64,000 nt of DNA, from the NCBI GenBank assembly GCA_001584585.1, contig LSYV01000003.1, positions 2,527,937-2,591,936 on the forward strand. Direction: 5' to 3'. Made by a program: the position numbers and the translations under genes. The notes beneath the pieces are model-generated. The model worked only from the letters and a program-made list of their open reading frames with translations, searched no databases and was not told the DNA's origin. This document shows positions 22,472-36,931 of this stretch, one piece after another. The stretch is from Gonium pectorale. Lineage: Eukaryota; Chlorophyta; Chlorophyceae; Chlamydomonadales; Volvocaceae. The first letter of the stretch is position 1; the number at the start of each line of letters is the position of its first letter.

Positions 22472-24804
22472 TCACGCATCCAAAGGCGACGCCGCAGCGT
22501 CAATTGACACGAGCTCCAGCTCAATGGTGAAGGTCTTCCCCGCCAGCATGTTGTTGGCGTCCAGCTTGACCCCCGCGTCACTGACCTGCGCCGCAAGCGT
22601 TCATACGGCAGAGTCACAGCGACACGAAGAGGTTACTTTCACAAATGGCTGATAAACAACCCCACTTTGCCACGGTCACGTACGATAGAAGTAATGCAGC
22701 AAGAACCCCGTCCTGAAGGCTATGGGCTCATGTACACGGGCGCATGCTTCTCCGTCACTGAACGAGGCAAGATTGCGTGCACGGACGGTGTCGAAGAGGA
22801 GGAGGAACGAGGCGCCCACAGGCCAGAGCGAATGCTCAGACCCTTCTGCCACGATCCGGACCCTAGCCGCACACGATTGTGGCAGACACAACCCGAAGCC
22901 TGCAAAATCTGAATCCTTTCTTCGGGCTGGCTTTGATTCAAGACTCCAAATCTCACCTCAAGGATTACTGCCATGCCTCCATTGGACAGCTCCACGACCA
23001 GCCCTGGAGCCAAGCCGCCTTGGCTGCGTGGCACGAGCAGCGCAGAACATCCATCAGGCGCGCATGTTGCTGCCCCTGGCCTGGCCTGGCGCGGCTTGAA
23101 AAGACAGGTGCACAATGCCGTGACACGGTGCAAACAGCGCATCATGCAAACTTTGAACCCCAGATCCACCGATACTGAACAGGGCCCAGTACAACACAGC
23201 CACAGCGACACGCCCGTCAAACGTACTTCTTGTAGCGCCCCTCAAGCCGCTGCACCTCTGGGTGGTCACGCGGGACGGCGAACAGGAGCTCCTTCTTCCA
23301 GTCCCCGCCAGAAGCCTGGCCAATCCCATAGGAACGAGCAATGGATGTACGCCATGGCAACGGCGAAGGATGCACTGGGAAAGGGCAACCGTGCGTGCGC
23401 CAACACCGTGCATCATCAGGGCCGCTAGGATAGATGTGATGCCCGCCGATGACAGCTTTCTTGAGCATTTGTTTCAGCGCGTGAGTACCACGCGCAAAGT
23501 GGATCGGTCCGACCAACGCTGGGGCCCACCTCTAGGACGGTCGTCTGGCCCACGGCCATGCCTCTGACTGCCTCGTCAAAACCCTGTAGCAGCCCCAGGA
23601 TAGCAGCGGGTCACCAACATCGTTCGCACAGGCAGCTTGCACGCAGATGAGCATACAGCAATATGCTGCTAAGCAGGGAATCGCGGGGCACATACCAGCC
23701 CCGACAGCTCAGGGCGCGTAGCGGAACATGCCACGAGAAATGCGTTCACACCTGGAAGAGGCGATTGCCCATCATATCGCCAGCGCCAACTACAGGGAGG
23801 TAAACGAAGATGGCAAACAATAGTTTTTTTTCAATGTTTGCGAAGTGGAGCCATGATCAACGCCCCACGAATATAAGAAACCGACCGGCGGGTTATTTCC
23901 CCGGAGCGGTTCACGTACTGTCCCAAACCGCCCCGACTGGCGGGATGTTTCGGGACTAGGCCGAACTGCTTCACCCCGACACTAGGATAGCAAAGGACGC
24001 GGCCTGCGGCCTGGCGTAACCTGGCGTCGGCAAACAGCTGTCGATCAGCCCCCCTCCCATCCCGTCCAGGTAATCCTGCCTCTGGTATGGTACTAAGAGC
24101 TTGCGCTAGGGTGCACATGTGCCAAACTGGGGCCAGAACATCAGCGTCCAGCGTCCAGCGCTTGCTCTGTACCCGCCCGCCCTATTGGAAACGTCGCGCC
24201 TTCGGGCGTGTATGACCGTAGAGGCGGGCTCCCTCTTTCTCTGCAGATTTCTCCTTTTTCGTTTTCCCCTACTCAGAGTGCCCTGCTTGGCTTCAACTGT
24301 TTGCGCCGTACACGGTACCTACCTTCAAAGGACAGGGGCTCCCCGAGGTCTGCGGCCGACGATTGCAGTTGCTGCGTGTACCCCACAGCGTGTGGGTTTG
24401 TGACCGATCGGATCACCGTACACAAACTGGCAAGTTCAGTAGCATCATGAACATACCTGGCCATCTTCGTCCCGCATGACGAAGTGCACACTCACAACGT
24501 CGCCCACAGCTGCGTATCGCACCACATCGTCTGCGTGCGGGAAGCTGGTCAGGCCGGCGCCCATTTCATCTTCAGATAAGGCGCACATGGCACTACCTTC
24601 TGTAGGTGCTGGCCGAGAGCTACTCGCGCAACCGACGAAGCGACCCCCGCTCCCACGAGTTGTCCCGAGTGGGTCTTGGTTGCATGCGGTGCGGAGATTG
24701 CGAGCAGCCCTACATTGTAACCTTTGCCGAGCACAAGGCACAACCGGTTGTCTGTGCAGGCTTGCGCCCTGCGGCACCAAGCACCGACGCCCTGCCAGAA
24801 GCAT
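22472..24804 (-). CDS. FKBP-type peptidyl-prolyl cis-trans isomerase, probably plastid
   Basis: Seven exons in transcript order: 24804-24457, 24371-24323, 23789-23752, 23583-23530, 23315-23227, 23023-22957, 22585-22472; phases fit and give 252 residues. After an Arg/Ser/Ala-rich N-terminus of about 75 residues (likely transit peptide) comes GDVVSVHFVMRDEDGQ, EPLSFEVGAGDMMGNRLFQ, GFDEAVRGMAVGQTTVLE, the insert segment FAVPRDHPEVQRLEGRYKN, GGLAPGLVVELSNGGMAVIL and the final strand KLDANNMLAGKTFTIELELV. The order FKBP half, insert, FKBP end with DANxxLAGK is that of SlyD-like FKBPs. It should act as a folding helper catalysing prolyl isomerisation. Lumen or stroma cannot be decided. ATG 24804 is the first in-frame methionine. 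Confidence 0.9.
24161..24260 (+). repeat. Dispersed hairpin repeat, copy 3, inside an FKBP intron
   Basis: Full core with the ttcg hairpin and the ctccctctttctctgcagattt tail. It lies antisense to the host gene within the intron between FKBP exons 2 and 3 (23790-24322), so here it is a passenger in a larger intron rather than the whole intron. Confidence 0.88.
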
Positions 24805-26479
24805 TGGCAACGTTGTAATGCCGATGATATAATTGTTGAGCGGCAAGCCAGGATGTAATGCTCTTCATATGCTCCGAACCCATGCGGCTACACAACGGCT
24901 CAACGGCACGGTATCAAGTGCACGAGTTGCTATCGCTGTAAGGGCTATATAAAAGCGGTGGCAGCGGGGGGGGGGCAGTGTGGGGGCAGGGAGCATTGGG
25001 GCTGGCGGCGTCGAGTAGCAGGATGAAATATGGATGAGATGGGCCGGTTATTTGGACATATGGCCTGATATGGTAAATCTTAAATATGGTAAATCTTAAC
25101 CGGCTGGCAGAGCAGCTGCTGGTGCAAGACGGGGTGCCACCGCAGGTCGGCGGAGGCGGATGAGCGGATGCGCGGGGGCTGCGGATGCCCAGCCCATCGC
25201 AGCCCTTCCCATTTGCGCGCCAACACCTGTGCCAACATGTGTATCAATAACGAGTATGCGAATGCCGGACTACTGCCCCCAGTGAGCACGTGGGTGGCCC
25301 TCAGATGCGTGTATGCCCTAACCGCTGCAGCAGTCTACTGCTCAAGGCTGATTTGCAAGGCATCTTCTTGCGCACCCTCTTTACCCGCAACGGCGAGTAT
25401 CAACCTTGGATACCCCGTACCCTTGCCGTGGGGCGGGCACTGCCAGGGAGGGCTAGGGGCGCCTTCCTGAGCTTGGCCCCAGCGGGCCAGGACCGGGAAA
25501 GAGGGGAGCTGCACTCGCGAACGGAGACGACAAGTAGGGCCTGGCGGGGAGGCGAAGGGCTGTCGTGAGACGAGACGCTTGAGTACTGAGACGGTCGGTG
25601 ACTGCCTTATTGTACCTTATTGACCTAAGTGCGGTGCTGGCAAACAAAACTATGGGCCCAGATGGCCCATTAACCCGAAGCACCAGCGACAAGGCATGTC
25701 CTGAGAGGCGCCAAGCCAGTCAGCTCGCCACCGGCACTCCCACACGCAGCAGGTAAACGCAGAGCCCAACCCAGACGCGTCGCATGCGCGCCTGGTAGGG
25801 CTGCAGTACGCACATAAGCGGCACCTAACCCGACACGCACCAACGCCATGCCTGTGTGTGTTATGTGTGCGTAACGGTATGCTCAAAACAGTTCTATTCG
25901 CTCCGAAACAACCGATTTCGGTCACGCATTCAATGCGGCTACTCCAGACCGTCTTCCCACACACATCTCTCAACCCCCGCGCCATACCCACCCTGGACGA
26001 CACCTGCATGTCGACACCTGCACCCCAAACCTTGCCATACCCCAAACATCGATCTTACTATATGTATATTGGTTCAACAAAGTACTTAGACACAGTGTGC
26101 TACGAAACTAACCAACCTACGGAAGCCTGCACTCAAAGGTGCACGCTTCTCTGCACCCATGCACCGCCGGCTGCAACCCTCAGAAGGGCTGTCATCGGCG
26201 TGCATTGCAGTGCGGGCATGCCGTGCATGCGCGACCCCTGGTGTCCAATCCATCCCATAGCCAGCCGGAAAAAGGAAATCTGCAGAGAAAGACGGACGAG
26301 ACAAGCTGATACTCGCCAGCCTACCCGCCACAGCCCATCCCCTTCCTCATCCTCCCCATCACACTCATCGTGACCAGCACTACGCAAGATGGTGTGAATT
26401 CAAGGATGGACACCGACTGATAGCTGAGCGCCTTGATACCACAGCCAGACCTTGAACGGTCGGTCTTCCATGCCCTCGG
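24805..26479. other. Intergenic, no gene seen
   Basis: No exon chain was recognised. It holds a direct repeat (atatggtaaatcttaa twice at about 25068-25098) and, at 26268-26290, a short antisense scrap of the dispersed repeat tail (gaaatctgcagagaaag). The FKBP promoter should lie at the left end. Confidence 0.4.
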
Positions 26480-28259
26480 CTAGCTCACACATGGGCATAA
26501 CATCATGTGCTGCGTGTTCCGGTTCTTGCAGCTGAGGTTCGCCGTGGCGGGCGGCTGCGCAAAGCACATGGCAGGGCGGTCCGTCTTCGGAGCGTTGCCG
26601 TCCACGTAGCATGGCCCGAGCCCCTGCGCCACCTCGCAGCCGGCCTCACAACCATGGTGCTCGCGCAAGCGGTCGCAGCTGTTGAGCCAGCGCAGGTGAT
26701 CGGCGCTGCAGCGCTTATTGCGGACGGCGCAGGCCGTGTCGCATGTCTCGTTCTTGTCGCCAGTCATCACCTCCACGTCATCCAGGGCGCCCGGCGGGAG
26801 AGGGTCGGACAACTGCCGGGCATGGCAGGCATGAAGGGGTGAATGGAAGACAGAGGTGCATGGAAGGAAGAGGACTAGCCATACCCAGCGCTGGCAAGTG
26901 CAGTACCTCACGCACGAAACAGACGGGAATGGCTACGCTCATGCCGAATGCATTTGATATTGCTGCCCCAAAAGACTCCCAGGACACGCGAATCTCGGGG
27001 CACAACGCTCCAAGCATGATCAACGGCCAATCCTTCTCCCTGATGCATACCGGCCTGCCCTGGTTGAGGACATACTCATTATATGTGCGTAACCCGTGCC
27101 GGCCGACACCCCCTGGAGCCGCATGGTGCTTACCATTGGCCGGCCTAGCTCACTGAAGCAGTGATGCCGGGAGCTGATATAAGCATTCTCATGCGCTGTA
27201 CTGCGGCTATGCGTTCGACAGACGCCTTTGCAGTACTCGAACGCATCGCTCCAGAAGCCACTGTCCTTATGTCTAGGCGACCTGTGCCCGACACCGGAAA
27301 ATGACAGGGAAACGGAGGGGCCCACGTCAGCCTGCCAGGAGTGGGTTGGTACTCGGCAGAGCGGCAGCACACGGCGTTTATTGCTCCCATACATATGCCG
27401 GAAGCAGGTAGGATCCCGTCCAACCGTCACACCTTAGTGCTTGCTTGGCCAGATTCACGGCGTTGTACTGTGGCGTAAGGCAGCACGAGACACACGCCTC
27501 AAACTCCTTGCAGCAGCGGTCTCGGAGGTCGCACCTGCGCGCGCAGCCGTGTAGTAAACAGCAGCACCCCGAATGAGGTTCACGGTTCCTTGACTAAGGG
27601 CATGGCTTCCTGGTCGGTACAACTCAGAGACTACTTCGCCTCTGTGGTTGCTAACGCTCCATTCCAACTTAAGGTCCAAATAGCCCCCAAATCCCCGAAC
27701 TTCCTAGACGTGCCCCCTTGTCGTGCTTGCGTCCAACCCTTTGGCTCTACCCAGGTGGCCGAACGGCGGCGTCGGCACATCCTATTGCTTGCTGCTAAGT
27801 CAGCACCTCCAGCGGCGCGCAGCTCCAGACAGCAGCGCTCCCGAACTATTAAGGGCACGTGGTAAGTCCTGACAGTTCTAACAAACACGTTCGCGCCACC
27901 CGTCTTGCAACGCCGCGGCCCACGACCCCACTCCCGCGACCACCCACAGGGTACAGTCATGCTGTTGACCCCGGATGCAGCATCCGGTCACGTAGCTGAA
28001 GTCGTTCCTGGTGCATACAACACCCCGGTCGTCCGTCACGGTGTTCCTGCGGGCCAAAACCCGAGTGAGACTGGACCGAGAGCGTCTCAAGATATGGCGG
28101 CACCTACAAGCCCTGGACCGTATTCCGGCATCTTTGCGCTCCATCGGGCAGGTCCCTGCGTGCCGAGTTCCACGTTTCGTCTACGATAGGTCGCGCTAAG
28201 TCAAACGCTCCAGCATCTTTTGCCTTATGAGCAGGCGTCGCTCCGCGATGATAGCTCTG
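26480..28259 (-). CDS. Plant-type SPRING (C12orf49/UPF0454) homologue, 5' end unresolved
   Basis: Exons in transcript order: 28259-28108, 28046-27948, 27534-27433, 27272-27134, 26812-26480; phases fit (275 codons). Family landmarks follow in order: RCRNTVQGL, TDDRGVVCTRNDFSYVTGCC, CDLRDRCCKEFEACVSCCL, FEYCKGVCRTHSRSTAHENA, HHCFSELGRP. A plant-like C-terminal Cys domain follows: NETCDTACAVRNKRCSADHL, NSCDRLREHHGCEAGCEV and the end LCPCVS. In mammals SPRING is a Golgi membrane glycoprotein that supports SREBP activation; plants and algae lack classical SREBP signalling, so its role here is unknown. A signal-anchor exon is expected upstream. A hydrophobic stretch (MQLQLLVAVLFALSRAIIA, ATG at 28300) sits there in another frame. 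Confidence 0.85.
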
Positions 28260-28878
28260 CTGAGCGCGAAGAGGACAGCGACTAGAAGCTGCAGCTGCAT
28301 GGCAGTGCCTTGCTACCGTCCCCTAAGCTATTGTACTAGTAACTACATGATAGTAGTTAAGCGCGTGCATTGAAAGGCCTTCGGTGCTGCGTCGGGCGGA
28401 CCAAGAAGCGCGCGACTGTTCACTCCCCGCAGCGTGATGCGTATGAGGAATCAGATAGACTGAAGATAGACACTCGTGTGTGTTATATAGAGACTGTAAA
28501 CACAATCACCACAGCCGTACGACCCGCGGAACCGTGGGTCCTCCTAGGTCACCTTCGTCCAGGTCATGAATCCGCCCAGGTGCACCCCGTGCGGCCCTGG
28601 CTTGACGTCTAATCAAAGAGGTACGGCGACCATATAGCCACGGTCATCAACCCATCGCCACCAGGCCAGGCACTTAGGAGCTTAGGTGACCCTTGTCAAC
28701 TAATCGTGTCTTACCCAACACGGCTGCATTCATATCTCCTCCTACAACCCCGTTAGCGGCCACGTCGAGGCGGCCCAGCCCCAAGCTGTCACGGCGCCAC
28801 TTCAACTAATCTGCTAGCACCCCACCCCCCGCCTTTCGGAGCCAAGCAGACATCCAGCACGCCGTCCGCGCCAGGCGC
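28260..28878. other. Short gap between SPRING homologue and co-chaperonin gene
   Basis: Both neighbours run leftward, so this holds the 3' UTR of the co-chaperonin gene and the promoter plus missing first exon of the SPRING homologue. No further exon could be fixed. Confidence 0.4.
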
Positions 28879-30278
28879 TCATTCTAGCTTGCCCATGATG
28901 CTCTTCTCCGCAAGGAAGAGGATCTGGCCCTCCTTGACCTCCACCTCAGCCATAGCGTACTTCTGGAACACCACCACGTCGCCCTTCGCCAGCGGGATGG
29001 ACACGTCGCTGCCTACAGCCAGGACCTGGAGGCGTCGGGCACGAGGGCACACGGAGACATAGCCGAGAGGAAGCAGCTCAGGGAACAGAGCGCAAATGGA
29101 ACATGACGGGGGGGCCCGCATCGAAAGGGGAAATGAGGGTTGGCGGCACATAGGCCGCACGCCCACCAAGCATCACCACGCAGCATGCATGGCACTGCTC
29201 CATCTGATATCCAACGTGTTCGGCGGCCACCGCTGCTAGCCAGTTTACCCGCCCTTTGTGCTTCCCTGCGAAGTTGCCTGAGACAACCTCCAACAGGAGA
29301 GGAAAACCCCGTACTGCAGCCCGTGTCAACCGCTCGTGGATGCGAAGGCGATGTAGTGCGCGGGGACTGACCAAGCCGTAAATGCATTGCTGAGCGCCGA
29401 GCAATGTGCACTGAGCTTGGAAAGCATGCGGGGCCCGCTTTGTGTCCTCAGCCGTGTGCCCATTGTGCCCACGGTCAGCGGGGATCCAAGTGACCACTGT
29501 GTGCGCACCGTCAACCTCCCCGCCCATGCTCCTGGGCCTACAAGATATGTCGATGAGAATTTGGGCAATAACAATGACCCACCCCGCCCAGCGTGCACAC
29601 ACGTCCGTTATCTTGTTGAGCAGGAAGTGCCACCGTATCGGAGGGCACTCCGAGGGGGAAATCGGTACAGGGCACCGGGAACCAGGCCTGAGATGAACTC
29701 AGGAACCAGGCCTGAGATGATACAAAGCGCCGAGCATCCCCCCGCATGCGCTTTAGCCATGTCGAGAGTGCCATAGCTCCTACCTCGCCAATGTGGGCAT
29801 CTGAGTTGGGCTTGGGCGGCGCCTTCGGCAAGAGGATACCACCCGCTGTACGCTGCGCGTGACAACACACATCCCGAGTGAGCAACGCGTGTGCCTGGCG
29901 CCAGCAAGCCCCGCAAGGCCATGACGGAAACCCACCGCCTCCTCCTCGATGGGGCGGATCAGCACGCGGTCGTGGATGGGTGTCATCTGCGTGTGTGTGG
30001 GGGGGGGGCGCGGGCGCCGAATGTCAGCCGGCATGGCCGACCGGCACCTCGCTGCGGTCCACTTAGGCGCCGCTCAGCATAATCACCTTGGTGATGTCGA
30101 GGGTGGCCTTCTCCGCAGTAACGCTAGCAGCCACGCGGACAGCGCACCTGCGGCCTGCACGCAGCCGCAAGCCCGGGGTCACTAACTTTTCACTGCCTGA
30201 TTTGCATAATGGTATCATTTGCTCACCTGCATTAGGCCGCACAGCCCGGCAGGTCGAGTTCAGCTGAGCGTGGAGCAT
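28879..30278 (-). CDS. Cpn10-type co-chaperonin, probably plastid (CPN11-like)
   Basis: Five exons in transcript order: 30278-30227, 30154-30087, 29986-29936, 29852-29784, 29025-28879; phases fit and give 128 residues. The first two exons encode a basic leader (MLHAQLNSTCRAVRPNAG, then RRCAVRVAASV) typical of an algal transit peptide. The rest is one Cpn10 domain: MTPIHDRVLIRPIEEE, the mobile loop ARTAGGILLPK, PKPNSDAHIGEVLAVGSDV, GDVVVFQKYAMAEVEV and ILFLAEKSIMGKLE. It would cap the chaperonin cage and assist protein folding. Only one domain is present, unlike the double-domain Cpn20, so it resembles Chlamydomonas CPN11; mitochondrial targeting is less likely but possible. It is divergent from plastid release factor 1, 362 bp away. 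Confidence 0.93.
29679..29722. repeat. Short tandem duplication in the last co-chaperonin intron
   Basis: The unit ggaaccaggcctgagatga occurs twice in a row, about 23 bp apart, inside the 758-bp intron 29026-29783. It looks like a recent slip duplication. Confidence 0.85.
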
Positions 30279-30640
30279 TCTTCTGCAGGGTAAGGTCGCG
30301 GCGGACGCTACTCGATACCTCTGTGCGGAGCTGGATACAGTTTACAACGCAAAGCAGCTTGCGCGGGTCGAATGAGGCCGCATCACGAACCTTCTCGTCA
30401 CAATTCACGGCGTGGGTCGGCGGGTCAGAGGTGGCACGGTAGGCGCAAAAGGGATAATGTGGCTAACGGCAATTGCAATGTGCCCTTGAAGCAATTATCA
30501 AGGTCTTGCTGTGCATGGCCAACGACTTCGTCAGTATCAGACCCGGCAACCATAGACGCGAGCACTGGCATTCCAGTAAATTTCTCTTGCACAACACTGC
30601 TTTCAATCAAGCAGTAGTTTGCTGGTCGCCATAGCCAAAC
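30279..30640. promoter_or_regulatory. Putative bidirectional promoter of two plastid-protein genes
   Basis: This 362-bp gap separates the divergent start codons of the Cpn10-type gene and release factor 1, both with predicted organelle leaders. No TATA box or other element was assigned with confidence. Confidence 0.5.
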
Positions 30641-32201
<1,561 letters not shown>

Positions 32202-34264
32202 GTTCCGTCTGCTCTGCGGTTCAGTTGGCGCCGTGGTGTATCTGCTTCGTTCTTGTCTTCCGTTGGGACACTGGTGGGCTCGAGTTGGTGCTGAGAGCTA
32301 GGCCAATAGTTTGTGCAGCTTGTGCAGTTCTTTGATGTGCTCTTGTGGTCCTGTATCGCAGCTTACAGCTGCTGTTTTTCGGACATGGTTGTGACTCATG
32401 TCGTGGTGCATGCGTTGCTTGGCTTGGGTAACATGCTTGACCACCAAACTGTTCGGAGGCTTGCTGCGCAAGGCTTTAGTCGCTATGTCACGAGATTACA
32501 TAACTGGAACGTGGTTGAGGGTGCAGGTTGGTTCGTTCTGCAGGCAGATGTAGAGAAGTGCCGACCCTGAAGGACCAACGGGTCTGAGTTCAGGTGCGAA
32601 GTCCTGCTTGCAGCTTGTCTGGATTATGGAACCGTACGGCTTGTTCGTTGCAGTGACGCAGTGTTAGCCCTGCTCGTTAGGGGCACTCTGTGCTTCCACG
32701 GCAGCATCCTGTTCCGTCCCTAATCTGGTCGGCATGATGCTGGGAGTAGCATTCCAGTTGTAACGGAGCGTTTCTGTGCGGCAGGATTTCGGGCTGAAAG
32801 GGCGAGACCTTTCAAACGCCGTCCGGCCTTCAGGATACGAATGGGCAATGGGCAGGGGGTCCATCGAGGGCACAGAGAGCTGACGGCATGGGGCACTCTG
32901 CAGTATCTGTCACTGGCGATGCGCTGGGTTCCGTACGGCGTGATATGCGCCTATGCCATATCCACCCGAACTTCCAGACGTAGTACCCCACTGCAGCTGA
33001 GTTTGCCGTACAATTGAGGGCCCCGCCCTACAATACTTCGCATGCTGACACAAACCCGTAATGCGCACGTGTTGGCAGAGCGAGCGCTCTTCTGCGCGTT
33101 CCTCCTGCTCAACATTGACGCCGATGAGCGCCGCCTTCCGGCCTATACATCCGTATAATCTGGGTTCTTCGCCCTTCCTCGCATCTTTTACCTGAAACCG
33201 TCCCCATAGAAGGAGTGGGACAAGGCGCCGCCCTTCCCAGCGGAAGAAAGCACAAATTCATGTACGCCGGCCTTGACGCAAGCACCGTCCGTCCCAGCAA
33301 CTTGCCTTGCGGTAAGTCAACTACATGACGCAACTGGCGGTCAAGGCTCAGCCCTGCTCCCTACGACATTCTGCCGAACGTCTGGGCCTTGCTGCAGTAC
33401 CTGTGTACCCAAGCAAATGCGGACCCAAGACGCGGACAATCTGAAGGCGACTCGTCCGGCCAGGTTGCAGCTCGACTCACGCACCGGCACTTGCGTGCAA
33501 AGCCTGCATGTACCCAGCTGCAATGTTGAGTTCGCACGTCGTCCGCAGCACCATGGAGACACTCAAGACCGGCCGTGCGCACAGACAACCAGACTGCATT
33601 TCGTTGTCGCTCCACAGTGATTCACAGGCACCTTGTTACCAATTGGCAGCAGCATTGTAAGTCCGATCTAAGTATCCACTGACGATCTGCAACGCCGCGG
33701 CCACGTGTATCTCTTGTACGCAGGATCTTGGATGCGCAACACGCAAAATACAATATCAGATGCACCGAAGCTCCACACCTGGACTATGTCCACTCACGAC
33801 GCCTGGCCCCTTTGTTTGCAGAAGATGGGGATGGCCTACGTTGTTAAAAGCCGCATGGCCCATCTGGCAGCACATTTATCCAATCGAAAGCAGTCCCCTA
33901 CATCACCTGGCCTGTGCATGCCCCGTTCAAGCAGCTAGGCTAGTATTACAAGCCGAACGAGGCCACATGCGACCGCTACTCCTGCATTCCGCTGGCCTTC
34001 ATCTCTGGTGACACGGACAACGCCGCCTGCTGATTCATATACTGGTGCATAGCCTTCAATCCTGACCTCAACCGTACAAAGGTTGCCAGGGGTTCTCGGT
34101 CGGCCGTTGCGCCCTGCATTGGGTCGGCGTGGGTAAACTCGGACTCAGGGTTGCGCGAGGGAAAGGTGGCGACCACGATGAACCCCGCCCTTGAAGGCAA
34201 GCCCAACATCATATAACCTCATATTCCATACTCTGCAGCTGCAAACTAACCGGGGAGATGTACA

Positions 34265-34302
34265 GTAACCAAAACGGTACGTGCACACCAAAACGGTACG
34301 TG
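34265..34302. repeat. 18-bp tandem duplication next to a dispersed repeat copy
   Basis: The unit accaaaacggtacgtgca is present twice in succession immediately before the dispersed repeat copy. It could be a target-site-like duplication or a simple slip duplication. Confidence 0.8.
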
Positions 34303-34304
34303 CA

Positions 34305-34400
34305 ACGGTACCCGCCCGCCCAACTGGAAACGTCGCGCCTTCGGGTCGTAGGCCGTAGAGGCGGGCTCCCTCTTTCTCTGCAGATTTCTTTTCTTGCACA
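34305..34400 (+). repeat. Dispersed hairpin repeat, copy 4
   Basis: Core present from tacccgcccgcccaactgga onward with the same pyrimidine/ctgcag tail. The hairpin is damaged (cgccttcgggtcgtagg) and about 6 bp are missing next to it. Confidence 0.82.
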
Positions 34401-34483
34401 CAATCGCGTAGGCATCGGACTAAAAGGAGCAATTGATTAACTGCAAAAGCCAGAAAAATCCGCTGGCCCTGAACACCCTGGCC

Positions 34484-36626
<2,143 letters not shown>

Positions 36627-36931
36627 GTCCCGGTAAAGTTTGCTGATGTAGTGGCTTGCGTGGTATGTGAAGACGAACCCTAACGTTCAATTGGAAAGTC
36701 GACGCGGGAGTCAGTGGAAGCAGGATCGCCCAGCTTCTCATGTGCAAGGGAAGGTCTGCAATGAAGCGGATATGGAGGGACGGAGCGTGGAGTGATTTTT
36801 GGAACCTGGACGAGCATCGTACCACGCCCGCAAACAGAACCGTCGTCGGCCCTGCTGAATGTACCTTGACTGACCTTGGTGGATGTTTTCTGATCTGAAG
36901 TCCAGACATCTGCCAAGTAGGTTACACCCAG
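36627..36931. promoter_or_regulatory. Putative bidirectional promoter between PHYHD1 and RecQ genes
   Basis: A 305-bp gap between divergent start codons. No coding exon or named element was seen; the call is by arrangement. Confidence 0.45.

Larger units (their letters stand above)
32202..34483. other. Intergenic, between convergent release factor and PhyH-domain genes
   Basis: No gene recognised. TGTAA at 32759-32763 may end the release factor transcript, and TTACA at 33946-33950 may end the minus-strand PhyH-domain transcript. The right part holds a repeat copy at 34305-34400. Confidence 0.45.

Noticed and set aside
26778..27023. Minus-strand frame containing CPEIRVSWESFGAAISNAFG
   Set aside because: It falls inside the SPRING intron 26813-27133; the flanking exons join in phase without it and family members have nothing matching.
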